Shown piece after piece: positions 41,190-52,440 of a DNA stretch of 64,000 nucleotides. The notes beneath the pieces are model-generated. The model had not been told where the DNA came from. It was given only the letters and a program-made list of their open reading frames with translations, and did no database searches. The position numbers were made by a program, and so were the translations under genes. The stretch is from Lampris incognitus. Its lineage: Eukaryota; Chordata; Actinopteri; Lampriformes; Lampridae. Position 1 is the stretch's first letter; each line of letters opens with the position of its first letter. Where the stretch lies: contig NC_079219.1 in the NCBI RefSeq assembly GCF_029633865.1, positions 13,626,137 to 13,690,136 of the forward strand. Reading direction: 5' to 3'.

Positions 41190-41340
41190 ACCTCCCACGC
41201 TGTGCTGACGCACGGCGCAGGCGCGTTTGGCAGACTTGGTTGATAGCCATCCATGCTAGCGCGTTTGTCGCACAGCTGTGGAGTTGCTGTGTAGTATGGA
41301 AGCGTTTGGCTGTGCTATGCTCGCAGCGGATGCCAATTTA
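41190..41340 (+). promoter_or_regulatory. GC-rich promoter-like segment
   Basis: A local rise in CpG (for example GACGCACGGCGCAGGCGCGT near 41207) in an AT-rich neighbourhood, 230-380 bases upstream of the orphan coding exon at 41569. Confidence 0.45.
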
Positions 41341-41568
41341 GCATGTTACTCTACATAATGGTAGAGAATTAGATCGGCTCAAATAGCGTTCATTACATTC
41401 CCCATTGTCACTTCGAGCCAACACTATCGAGTGATAGGAACAACATTTAAAAGCAAGCAATTTCCACTCTGGCCTGTCACTGGTAACGTTGACTGAATAC
41501 CGTGAGCTAACAGCTTGCTAACCGTTAGCGCCGCCACTTGCAACCAAAGCAACGCTTCGAAACTTAAG

Positions 41569-41650
41569 ATGGACGTTGAAAATGAGCCGGGCAAACCAGA
41601 CGAAAATCCCCAAATTAAAGGTGGTACATCAGTCGGAGACTGCACTGAAC
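41569..41650 (+). CDS. Orphan first coding exon of an unidentified gene
   Basis: ATG 41569 (context TTAAGATGG) opens 27 codons, acidic and Pro/Gly-rich (MDVENEPGKPDENPQIKGGT), closing at a consensus donor GAAC|GTAAGT in phase 1. The look and phase match exon 1 of the zinc-finger gene at 34416, so a fifth zinc-finger gene start is possible. No large zinc-finger exon follows before the window edge. The rest of the gene may be outside the window or lost, or it may belong to the decayed gene at 45.7 kb. Confidence 0.45.
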
Positions 41651-41947
41651 GTAAGTCTTCAACTTTGGCCTTACTCCCTAAACTGGTTTATCCTGAATGA
41701 AGCATTAATGCTAGCGTTAGCCATGTCCTCGCTCTGGTGTGTGCAGGCGTATGCAACCACAGTAACTCCCAGCGCAGGACTATTCCTATTGGACATGTTT
41801 TGAATCCTGCGTCCCCCCTCTTCAAAAACGGTGTTTGGAGAGTTTATTGCTATGTAGCTGCATTGGCGGACATTGGATGCCCACATTGGTGTATTAAACC
41901 AAACAATGCCTTTTAACATTAGATGTATATCCAAGTCACTAATGTTT

Positions 41948-41949
<2 letters not shown>

Positions 41950-41988
<39 letters not shown>
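41950..41988. repeat. (TA)n microsatellite
   Basis: About nineteen TA units. The surrounding DNA from 41651 to 42525 shows no gene. Confidence 0.95.
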
Positions 41989-41990
<2 letters not shown>

Positions 41991-42525
41991 AGGATGGCAT
42001 GCATAACTAAATGGCAAAACCCCGAAACCTCGTGACTAGGACATGTAATCCATGAATTACTTGCGTTGAATGTTACTGTCAGTTATTCCCTGTTTTGCTC
42101 GTTTGGATCATTGTTCCCTCATTTTGACTGAACACAAACATTCTGTCAAGTTTAATAACTGGTGCTACTTGGCTTCATCATCAGTTCGTCATCAAAATGT
42201 CTGCGTTCAGCAATATCCGCACGAGTGTGGGTGTTGCTAATTTGAGTTTTAAGGATTTTTTTTCTTAAATTTTGTTTATTTATGAAAGCACTGTGCATCC
42301 ACTGTCAACAGGCAGTAATTAATGGGGATCTGAAATTAAATAAAGAAATATATAAAGAAAAAGAAAAAAAGACCACAGTATGTTATTATTGAAGTGCAGA
42401 TCAGTTTGTAAGGAAAACAAAACATGACCATGTGCAGCAATCCTAGTCTATTAGCTACTGTACCATCAGGTCTGGTCTTATGCCTCTGTTTTTATCATTT
42501 TCCAAATATCTTTCAATAAGCAGGG

Positions 42526-42862
42526 AATCGCATGGTGGCCCAGTGGTTAGCACTGTTGCCTCACAGCAAGAAGGTCCTGGGTTGGAACCCCAGGCCGTCC
42601 CAGGTCCTTTCTGTGTGGAGTTTGCATGTTCTCCCCGTGTCTGCGTGCCCTGGTTTCCTTCCATCATCAAAAAGATATGCATGTTAGGGTTAATACTCCT
42701 GCTTGTGCCCCTGACCAGGGCAATAGGAAAAAGAACTGGAGTTGGTCCCCGGGTGCTGCACCGCAGCTGCCCACTGCTCCTATACAATAGGTGGGTTAAA
42801 TGCAGAAACCAAATTTCGTTGTAACCGAACAATGACAAAATAAATTGGCTTTCTTTCTTTCT
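42526..42862 (+). mobile_element. tRNA-headed SINE, copy 2
   Basis: The head GTGGCCCAGTGGTTAGCACT and the B-box relative GGTTGGAACCCC resemble the SINE at 17170. The body, with CATCAAAAAGATATGCATGT, matches copies at 49511 and 52441 but not 17170. It ends in a CTTT repeat tail. Confidence 0.75.
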
Positions 42863-43500
42863 AAAAAGGTATTCAGGAGGCTGCAAGAAATTGCATGTTG
42901 CAGTCAACATGATTAATTTACAGTAGCTTGTTTCAATAAAAGAAAAATATTTCTACTCAGACTATAATTGTTTACTTCTAATTAGTATCTTAACAAAACA
43001 GACCTCAAAGTTATGACATATCGCCATCCTCATATCTATTTAGTTATTTATGGTTTGTCTAGCTGACACCAACCATATCTTGGTCAAAACTTTTTTTACT
43101 TGCTATTAGCAGCATACCCATTAAATACTTGTCAATACCTTCCAGATTTGTTAAGGATACTTTTCAAACCACTGCAAGGGAAAGAAATAAGCTAAATTGT
43201 TCTTAAATTACCTTATCAACAGAATAAGCAGTGTTAGTGCTTGACCATAGAGAAACTTGTACACGAGTGTAAGTATGACATAGGCTACTGTAAATGCCAC
43301 AACAACATAAAGATAAAAATGACTAATGCCACTTTGAAGGAGGTTCTATGGCAAGCTGTAAAAACATTTAGATAAAGGAATTCAAATAATATTTATTATT
43401 CACGATTCACTATTCATAACTCGAATCAACGTTTACACAGCGCAGTTTGTTTAATAACATTTCAGTAAAGGGATAGTAATCAATCAAAACCATCCAACAT
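42863..43500. other. No gene seen
   Basis: AT-rich non-coding DNA with no recognised repeat. Confidence 0.4.
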
Positions 43501-43549
43501 TATCTGTTTTTTTTTAATTATTACTTCACAGACATGAGTTTTAGATACA

Positions 43550-44280
43550 CACATTTCTACGTGTGCCCATCTGAGTTGCAAAATATGATTCTAGAGTTAT
43601 CTAATTCACTTTTGTCCCGACTATGTAAATGTCTAGATTTCAAAAGGTCTGCAATTCATTGCTTGTCAAAATATCGGTTTTAGATGTCAGGTTTTTTTTT
43701 GAGTAGTCTGCTCTAGATATCGAAATGTATACATTTTGTTACAATTCTGGCCAGTTCAAAAGTTGAGTGTGAACATTTAAAATTAAAATTAAGTCATTAC
43801 TAGTTAAAGTTGCTGTCACTTCAAGATATCTACATTGAAATTATGACCAGTGTTCACACTTACATTTGAGATCAATTTAGTCATCATGTCATGTAATAAA
43901 GCTGTTATGAGTTCTACAACTTAGTGATGACTAGTCACTATTGAATCCATAATTCCACCCATATCAGTTGTATCAGTAATTGTTCATTTACATTTTATGA
44001 AATATATTCAGATAACTAAAATATACTGAGTTTAATGACTACAGTGTCATATTTTTGTATATATGTAACAAAGTTCTAACTAATTGTACATCCACTCTAG
44101 ATATCTAAAATTCTCTTGTGACTTGTGATGATTGAGTGACTACTCACTCATTCAGTTGAGGTATGTAATGCTGATTTTATGACTTGTCAGAAATTATCTT
44201 TAGATACATAAAATAAACATTTGTCAGTCATTTAAGGTATCTTATTTGGTGATGTCCAGGATTACTGTTAATTTTTTAAA
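43550..44280. repeat. Degenerate array of AGATATCT and GACTAGTCA-like motifs
   Basis: Irregular copies of TCTAGATATC, CAAGATATCTAC, TTAGATGTC, GACTAGTCAC and GAGTGACTACTCAC recur every 60-120 bases, often with CATTTGAGAT or CACTTACATT between. This looks like a decayed minisatellite-like repeat. There is no coding potential. Confidence 0.55.
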
Positions 44281-45210
44281 TCACATCAGTACACACTCAT
44301 GGCCCAGTTTGCTATCCCTTATTTTCATCTTCTTATACTGTTATAGCCCACTATGTTTTTGTCTGTAGCAGAACTAGCTTACAATATCAGAATCCGGACT
44401 CAGGCTTGGAAATTTATGGACATATAATAGATGTCCTCAATGCAAAATGGCATGTTGAATTATGTGACTCAAATAAAAACATAACGCAATAACAGTGCTT
44501 GAATTTTTCTGCATTGCAATTTAACAAAAAATCCCACAGCATTTATGACGCTTGAGGTTTTCTGCACTGCAATTCATTTGGGTTGTATATTTCAATTGAA
44601 AACAAAGTTCCAGCATTTACAATTCAATGAACAAATATTCACCTTTCTAAAATACAGTTCCAAAATTTTCGGTTGTTCAAATACCATCTTCTTTATTTGG
44701 CAGGTAATATTCAGCTCATTATTTTTCAACCTTAAAATTTCAGCGTGCCAAAATTCAGTCTTAACAATCACCATCCGGGTGTCACAGGAAGAGCAAGGGA
44801 TTGCCGATATACTTTTGTAACCAATGGTAACATGCTGCTCAGAACCTGCTCCAAGCTCTGGTGATTATGTGAGTTGGTGGTGGTGGGATTGTGCGGACAG
44901 TGGAAGCCACAAGAGAAGATGAACCAAGCGGTAAATTAAGTTATACTTTGTTGATCAACAGGACAGTAGGATATATTTTAGTGTACTGTTGAACTTATTT
45001 TTCAGTTATTTTCTCTGCAAGATGTTAGTTATTCATTGCAACTTCGGTGAAATAATGTTCGCTTTTTATCACTAGCTAACTAGCTAGCTAGTCTTCACAA
45101 TTATGACCAATCAGAGTAACGTTATCCACCTGGATGGAGCCTACGTAGGTTTAGTTGGTCTAGCTAGCTACCAAGCTTAACTACAGTTAGCATTGATGGA
45201 GAATGGGTTG
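44281..45210. other. No gene seen; possible 5' exons of the decayed HECT-like gene
   Basis: AT-rich; AATTCA/ATTTCAG-type words recur at 44500-44760. A donor-like GCG|GTAAAT occurs near 44932 and CTAGCTAG runs near 45075-45095. None of it is convincing as coding. Confidence 0.35.
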
Positions 45211-45344
45211 CCTAGCTAATTATAGTAGTTACTAGGGTATTAAAGCCAATTTTGTTTTCTTCACAACACTTGCTCTTGGACTATGTTTTAGGGTGATTCC
45301 GCTCTCACTTGGACAATGCTGTTGGGCATATTCCTGTAGACATG
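45211..45344 (+). repeat. 134-bp segment repeated in inverse at 63543-63676
   Basis: From CCTAGCTAATTATAGTAGTT to GTAGACATG the two segments align with few differences and diverge abruptly at both ends. The function is unknown; it lies 400 bases upstream of the UBZ-like exon. Confidence 0.85.
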
Positions 45345-45748
45345 GACTACCTGGAATATATTTGCTCACAGGAGTTGTTTTTTTTTTTGAGTTCAGTTTC
45401 CAAGTTGGTGAACATTCCATCAAAAAAACATCCACGATAAAGCGGAACCAGGGAACAGTGAACAGGTAATCTTACTTGAAACGTTCTAGTTTGCAGTTGC
45501 ATACATTTAACTGGCGCTGTATATTTGACCACAGTTTGTTGGTGAAACATGTATGTTAAAAACCATATGGTCTCTTTATGTTTTCCTGAGTATACTCTCA
45601 ACCACCAGTGTTAGTTGAAGATGCTACATGTAATTTTTGGAAAGACTAGGGAAAATATATTTTTAATGCATTTCAATGTTGTCTTACAGTTAAATTTTTT
45701 ATGTCCATCTATTTCATATTTTTTGTATTAATATACCATACATCATAG

Positions 45749-47180
45749 GCTTCCTGTTCTATATGCCAAGAAGAAATGGCCCTTGATGTCTTGGAAATTC
45801 ATGCCAACGTTTGTGGAGAAAGGTATTCAAGATGGATAAAATCTGTTGTGTGCGATAGCAAATCTTTGATATTATTTTTAAAATATAAGTGTTTGTTGCC
45901 CTATATGTGTTTGTTTGTTATATGTTGTTGTTATATGTGTTTGTTTTTCTTTTTCCTACACTGTAGAACAATGGATGACACAATGAACAACACAGTTGAA
46001 GTGCCGTGTGTGGATAGCGGTAACTAAAATTGCTTCTTCTTTTTGTACTTGACTAATGTCGGTGGATGACTGTTGGGTGACCTTTGAGTGTATTTCATAG
46101 CCACATTAACAAAATCTGTGCTTTCTGCCCATCTAGATTGGAAGACCCACCCTGATCCCAAAGTGCCTTGTACACACAGGAAATTCTTAATTTACGAGAC
46201 TGGGAAGCCTCTTCTGATGTACATGGACCTCAGATAAGGTATTGAAGAACCAGAGGAAGGACCTTATCAACTTGTACAAGCAACAAGATGTGGAGTGAAC
46301 ATGTCTCCTTAGATGCCAATTGCAAGGTAAAGCATAGAAAAGAGCAGTTCAAGGTGAAAATGAGTTCAATGAAATGTGTAGCACTACAGCAGCATTGTAG
46401 TTATTGTGTGCGCTTTGTGTTCTTTAGGGAACACTGCAATTGGTGATGGTGTCACCAGGAACTAATTTTCTACAATTCTTTACAAACTTAAGAATCAAGA
46501 GTCAATAATTTATCAACATTGCCATATCAACGTTAGAGTTGATTTGGAATTTGTTACATGAAGTATTGTTTGAACTTTGGTATGCAACATAATTCCTCTA
46601 ACTTCTGGCAATTTTCTTTTTAATAGATTTGGCCTGTTAACAGGTAGAATTATCTCAAACAATTTTAATGTTTCTGTATGTTTTATTTTGAGCAGGAAAC
46701 ATGGGAGTTACCTGCCTGTTTGATGGGCAGCCAGTACATTTGGTGCCCTCATCGTCAGTTTCTTATCAAAAGTGACCTCTTCCTGGTAGCAGGAACATTG
46801 CTCTGCCACTCCTTCCTGCATGGCAGACCATGTCACGACGGGCTGAGCAGAGCTTTTGTTCATGATCTGCCTCTTGGTTCACATGATACAGCCACTTTAC
46901 TGTTGGAGGACTGCCCCAATATTGATCTGCGAGAGACCTCCACCCAGGTATGTAAATACAATATAGATACTTGGTCAACTTTTCAGTAAATATTCTTTTT
47001 ATATCGAGGTTGTTTTGTACTTATTTTATTTATGTATTTATTTCAGTTGAGCTTAATGGACAGTAGCCATTGGATGAGGACCAAAATGAGAAAATTTTGG
47101 AACTTTGTTTGTCTTGGGATCATCCTGGTCCAACTGAAGTAAACAGAAGTTGGCTCTACGAACATCTGCTTTTACATGTG
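45749..47180 (+). pseudogene. Decayed UBZ4 + HECT-like gene (G2E3-like fish family)
   Basis: Exon-like blocks: 45749-45822 reads a Cys-x2-Cys-x11-His-x3-Cys finger (CSICQEEMALDVLEIHANVC), a UBZ4 ubiquitin-binding pattern. 45967-46019 and 46137-46326 follow, the latter containing DLINLYKQQDVE, a stop, then TCLLRCQLQ. 46428 onward reads GNTAIGDGVTRN, a stop, then FSTILYKLK. 46696-46947 reads LVAGTLLCHSFLHGRP and LLLEDCPNIDLRET. 47047-47180 reads a stop, then ILELCLSWDHPGPTEVNR. These match, from memory, the HECT-like region of fish G2E3-like E3 ubiquitin ligases. At least three in-frame stops and a likely frameshift near 46235 show it is dead. The C-terminal HECT part with the catalytic Cys is missing, and a Tc1 fragment starts 33 bases after the last exon. 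Confidence 0.75.
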
Positions 47181-47212
47181 GTAATTCAAATTTCTTGGTT
47201 GTGGTATATGTA

Positions 47213-47640
47213 TATACCAATCAGCCAAAACATTAAAAGCACTGACAGGTAAGTGAATAACGTTGATTATCTCATTACAATGGCACCTGTCAAGGGGGGT
47301 GGGATATATAAAGCAGCCAGTGAACGGTCAGTTCTCGGTGTGTTGGGAGCAAAAAAAAAAGGGCAAGCATAAGGATCTGAGCGACTTTGATGAAGGCCAA
47401 ATTGTGATGGCTAGACGACTAGGTCAGAGCATCTCCAAAACGACAAGTCTTGTGGGGTGTTCCCAGTATGCAGTGGTCAGTACCTGCCAAAAGTATTCCA
47501 AGGAAGGTGAACCGGTGACAAGGTCATGGTTGCCCAAGGCTCATTGATGAGCATGGGGAGCGAAGGCTAGCCCGTCTGTCCAATCCCTCCGAAGACCTAC
47601 TGTAGCTCAAATTGCTGAAAAAGTTGAGCAAGTTAAGTGT
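47213..47640 (+). mobile_element. Tc1-like transposon, 5' fragment
   Basis: Begins TATACCAATCAGCCAAAACA and carries the N-terminal transposase helix-turn-helix region ([20 protein letters not shown]) up to about 47547, then breaks off near CTGAAAAAGTT. No catalytic part or right end is present. It is a different Tc1 family from those at 21.8 and 23.3 kb. Confidence 0.75.
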
Positions 47641-47959
47641 CAAATGGATACGAAATTCCATTTTACTGACTTAGCTCCTATCAGTACTGTAGTTGTGCCA
47701 ACATCTTTGGATGAGCTATGCTAGCTCTTGTGATCTAACATTAGCATTTCTAGAAAATTTCACAATAGTCTGAAGGCACGGTCGGCAAAACAATGCTCGT
47801 CGAACAAGTGTCACACATTTTACAAGAAAAAAAGTGGACGTGTTGCAACAAGGTCTTATATTGTTAGATAATCATCATGCTGTTTTGCTAACAGCATTCA
47901 GCTCTGCATTTTCAGAATGAGAGAATTTGAGAAGTGATGCACTTCTTGTGCAACAGCTA

Positions 47960-48312
47960 GATGCAGGTTGCACTACTGATGGACTAACCATGAGCTACTT
48001 CACAATGAAAAGGAGTTCAACTACATCTTAGCCACTCAAAGAATTATAGCTTGTCAAACTAAAACTACTTTGAAAAAGTAGTTCAACTACATTCAAAATA
48101 AGTTGTGGAAAATTTTCACAATCTGGGTCTGGACTCATATAGTTATACAGAGGTACAATTGAAGTGACTAAGAGTAAAGTGTAACAATGATTTGGTAACC
48201 AGAGCAGGGAGGACTTCACTTGTGCAGTCTGAGGGTGTGTTTTAGGGAGAGGACATTGTTGGACATTGAGGATATAATTGAACAATGTGTAGTTAACTAC
48301 TCCCCAACACTG
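47960..48312 (-). mobile_element. Probable non-autonomous hAT-like fragment
   Basis: Read on the minus strand it starts CAGTGTTGGGGAGTAGTTAA, a start I associate with non-autonomous hAT elements, and continues with several GTAGTT/AACTAC words. The other end is not clear. From 48313 to 48635 nothing is seen. Confidence 0.45.
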
Positions 48313-48639
48313 CGGTTATGTTCTTATTCTGAAAATAAAATAAAAATGTAATTTACTACTTAACATGTGTCTTTCTCTTATTGATCTGAGTATATTAAAT
48401 AGAATTTTCTATTTATTTAAGCATATAGCACAGGCCTTAATCACATGGTTTCAATGATATTATGCTGTCGTACTTTTCGACTTCGGGTAGTTCTTTTTTC
48501 ACCATACATGTTTGCATTCCTGCATAAAATTAATGTAATGTGCCATGCCCATGACCAAAAATGGTGTTGCTGTCGTAAATGGCAAAATAATTTGACTTAC
48601 CAATTTTTTTAGATTTTGAAAATTATTTCAGCATCTAGT

Positions 48640-48715
48640 GAGGACGCCTCACAGCAAGAAGGTCCTGGGTTTGAACCCCGGGGTTGTCGAACCTTGGGGG
48701 TCATCCCATCCCATC
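48640..48715 (+). mobile_element. tRNA-headed SINE, head fragment
   Basis: Only the B-box part (GGTTTGAACCCC) and the following ~40 bases, ending at the start of the LINE fragment. It has the same head as the SINE at 17170. Confidence 0.6.
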
Positions 48716-49370
48716 CTCCTTGCATCTTCACCATCCCAATGGTGAGGATGCAAGGAGTAGAGGTGACGAAGGCGTTTGAGTTTAAATACTTGGGGTCAAC
48801 TGTCCAAAGTAACGGGGAGTGCAGAAGAGAGGTGAAGAAGAGCGTGCAGGCAGGGTGGAGTGGGTGGAGAAGAGTGCCAGGGGTGATTTGCGACAGAAGG
48901 GTACCAGCAAGAGTTAAAGGGAAGGTTTTTAAGATGGTTTTGAGATGAGCTACTATGTTATATAGTTTGGAGACAGTGGCACTGATGAAAAGATGGGAGG
49001 CAGAGCTGGAGGTGGCAGAGTTGAAGATGCTAAGATTTTCATTGGGAGTAACAAAGAAGGACAGGATTAGGCATGAGTATATTAAAGGGACCGCTGAAGT
49101 TGGACGGTTTGGAGACAAAGCAAGAGAGGCAAGATTGAGATGGCTTGGACATGTGTGGAGGAGAGATGCTGGGTATATTTGGAGAAGGATGCTGAATATG
49201 GAGCTGCCAGGGAAGAGGAAAAGAGGAAGGCCAAAGAGGAGATTTATGGATGTGGTGAGAGAGGACATGCAGGTGGCTGGTGTGATAGAGGAAGATGCAG
49301 AGGACAGGAAGAGATGGAAACGGATGATCTGCTGTGGCGACCCCTAATGGGAGCTGCTAAAAGTAGTTAT
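48716..49370 (+). mobile_element. RTE-like LINE, 3' fragment
   Basis: Encodes the C-terminal end of a LINE reverse transcriptase, in two frames split by a stop at about 48945: VTKAFEFKYLGSTVQSNGEC near 48764 and RLRWLGHVWRRDAGYIWRR near 49130, to GDP just before the stop at 49347. It is the same family as 55917-57046 (minus). The 5' end is truncated and starts with a short inverted repeat. The clade is a guess from the C-terminal motif. Confidence 0.75.
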
Positions 49371-49510
49371 AGAGATCACATCATAGTAAAGTGTTCAGTT
49401 AATTGTTTTAACATACATGGTACATGCCATATTTGCCAAAATGGCATATAGTAAACTTCTACTGCATCCCACCACACTATTTAAGATGTACGGGCTCATG
49501 CAGTGGTGTT

Positions 49511-49843
49511 GGGCAGCACAGTGGTTCGCATTCTTGCCTCACAGCAAAGAGGTCCTGGGTTCAAACCCCAGGCTGTTCCAGGTTCTTCTGTGTGGCGTTT
49601 GCATGCTCTCCCCATGTTTGCGTTGGTTTCCTTCGGGTGCTCCGGTTTCCCCCCACCATCAAAAAGACATGCATGTTAGGGTTAATACTCCCGCCTGTGC
49701 CCCTGAGCAAGGCAATGGAAAGAAGAACTGGAGTTGGTCCCAGGGTGCTCCAGCTGCCCACTGCTCCTATACAATAGGATGGGTTAAATGCAGAGAACAC
49801 ATTTCACTGTAATGTGTACAATGACAAACTAAAGTAGCTTTCT
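49511..49843 (+). mobile_element. tRNA-headed SINE, copy 3
   Basis: Starts GGGCAGCACAGTGGTTCGCA, has the B-box GGTTCAAACCC near 49559, and shares the body with copies at 42526 and 52441. The stretch 49844-50500 holds no recognisable gene. Confidence 0.75.
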
Positions 49844-50515
49844 AAAAAAGTAATTTGCCATTGTTTGTTTTTCTCTTTTGGCCATTGCCTAGTGAATGTT
49901 TTTGATCAAAACAAAAGCCTTTTTCATGCCTTCTTTAACTATTATTTCAAAATATATGTGCATTTTGTACTTTTCAATTGTGAGCAATAGTCTGTCTTCT
50001 TTAACAATGATTTAGCTCCATCTGTTAACCTGCCGTGCACAATACTTGTTTGAATGAATGTCAACTAAGGAAAAAAAAATAGTTTAAGGACAATACAAAG
50101 AAAACCCAGAGCTCTTGCCAACAGGTTATTTTCCTTTGCTGAAAAATTAATGAACAAGCACCAAACAAATGTGTTCTGCTGTTACTATAAGCACTTATTC
50201 CATAAGAACTGATGGACAAAACTGAAGTGCTGCTAAATAGCTGTCCCAGCCAAAAGTCTGAATCTTTTTTGGGGTTTACAGCTTCCCGTAATTTTGCCAT
50301 TTGTTCAACACTCAGGGCATTCATTCGTAGGAACAATGATGCTGGAGTGTGCATCTGCAGTGAAGCTACTCTCCCAGTCATTGTGCGGTATGCTCAGTCC
50401 CTAGAAGGCAAATCTTAGACCATTAACCACAACCCATGAAGGCCTACCTAAAGCACTCAACAGAGCGAGCATTCCATTCATTGCTGCAGTCTTCTTTTTT
50501 TTTTAACTGATTTTT

Positions 50516-50954
50516 ATCCCTTTTGGGGGGGGGGGGTTCCCCCTTCTTCCCAGTTGTGCTTGGCCAATTACTCCTCCCTCCCGAGCCGTCCTGGTTGCTG
50601 CCCCACCCCCTCTGCCGATCCGGGGAGGGCTGCAGACTACCACATGTCTCTTCTGATACATATGGAGTTGCCAGCCACTTCTTTTCACCTGACAGTGAGG
50701 AGTTTCACCAGGCAGATGTAGCGCATGGGAGGATCACGCTATTCTCCCCCAGTTCCCCCTCCCCCCCGAACAGGCGCCCCGACCAACCAGAGGAGGCGCT
50801 AATGCAGCGACCAGGACACATACCCACATCCGGCTACCCACCTGCAGACACGGCCAATTGTGTCTGTGGGGACGCTTGACCAAGCCGGAGGTAACACGGG
50901 GCAATCCCCGTCTTGGTAGACAATGGAATAGACCACTACGCCACCCGGACACTC
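50516..50954 (-). mobile_element. Second SINE family (GTGTCCGGGTGGC head) with 14-bp target duplication
   Basis: On the minus strand the head starts GTGTCCGGGTGGCGTAGTGG and leads into a ~440-base body. TTTAACTGATTTTT occurs on both sides (50502-50515 and 50955-50968), a clear insertion footprint. Another copy starts at about 63690. Confidence 0.85.
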
Positions 50955-51198
50955 TTTAACTGATTTTTTTTATACAACACACATAGTACAGAGAAAGTAC
51001 AACTTGGAGGAGATACATATACAATTACACTTGTTTTAACTCATTCTTTTCATGTCTGTTCTGAACATTGTTATGAAATAATTCTTCATTGGTAATAATT
51101 TTCATATTACACAAACATGAACAGCACATATCAAATACCACACCACTCGTACCACCAATGAATTAACAATACAATAACTGTAGTTTTAGCCAAACATA

Positions 51199-52395
51199 CA
51201 CTACCGTTCAAAAGTTTGGGATCACCCAAACAATTTCGTGTTTTCCATGAAAAGTCACACTTATTCACCACCATATGTTGTGAAATGAATAGAAAATAGA
51301 GTCAAGACATTGACAAGGTTAGAAATAATGATTTGTATTTGAAATAAGATTTTTTTTACATCAAACTTTGCTTTCGTCAAAGAATCCTCCATTTGCAGCA
51401 ATTACAGCATTGCAGACCTTTGGCATTCTAGCTGTTAATTTGTTGAGGTAATCTGGAGAAATTGCACCCCACGCTTCCAGAAGCAGCTCCCACAAGTTGG
51501 ATTGGTTGGATGGGCACTTCTTTGAGCAGATTGAGTTTCTGGAGCATCACATTTGTGGGGTCAATTAAACGCTCAAAATGGCCAGAAAAAGAGAACTTTC
51601 ATCTGAAACTCGACAGTCTATTCTTGTTCTTAGAAATGAAGGCTATTCCATGCGAGAAATTGCTAAGAAATTGAAGATTTCCTACACCGGTGTGTACTAC
51701 TCCCTTCAGAGGACAGCACAAACAGGCTCTAACAGGTACTATTTAATGAAGATGCCAGTTGGGGACCTGTGAGGCGTCTGTTTCTCAAACTAGAGACTCT
51801 AATGTACTTATCTTCTTGCTCAGTTGTGCAACGCGGCCTCCCACTTCTTTTTCTACTCTGGTTAGAGCCTGTTTGTGCTGTCCTCTGAAGGGAGTAGTAC
51901 ACACCGGTGTAGGAAATCTTCAATTTCTTAGCAATTTCTCGCATGGAATAGCCTTCATTTCTAAGAACAAGAATAGACTGTCGAGTTTCAGATGAAAGTT
52001 CTCTTTTTCTGGCCATTTTGAGCGTTTAATTGACCCCACAAATGTGATGCTCCAGAAACTCAATCTGCTCAAAGAAGTGCCCATCCAACCAATCCAACTT
52101 GTGGGAGCTGCTTCTGGAAGCGTGGGGTGCAATTTCTCCAGATTACCTCAACAAATTAACAGCTAGAATGCCAAAGGTCTGCAATGCTGTAATTGCTGCA
52201 AATGGAGGATTCTTTGACGAAAGCAAAGTTTGATGTAAAAAAAATCTTATTTCAAACACAAATCATTATTTCTAACCTTGTCAATGTCTTGACTCTATTT
52301 TCTATTCATTTCACAACATATGGTGGCGAATAAGTGTGACTTTTCATGGAAAACACAAAATTGTTTGGGTGATCCCAAACTTTTGAACGGTAGTG
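51199..52395. mobile_element. Palindromic Tc1-derived foldback element, copy 2 (1197 bp)
   Basis: Same length and ends as the copy at 21821-23017, with TA on both sides (51197-51198 and 52396-52397). Arms 51199-51733 and 51861-52395 are 535 bp each. The 127-bp loop (51734-51860) is the reverse complement of the loop in copy 1, apart from two bases I noticed. So this copy lies in the opposite orientation. Both arms again carry transposase N-terminal codons inward and C-terminal codons outward. Confidence 0.92.
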
Positions 52396-52440
52396 TACTT
52401 TGTGGCTTATACCTGAGGGGGAAAAAAAGCAAAGTGTACT

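Noticed and set aside
49420-49812. Two overlapping frames of 117-131 codons
   Set aside because: They are translations of the SINE at 49511 and recur at the other SINE copies.
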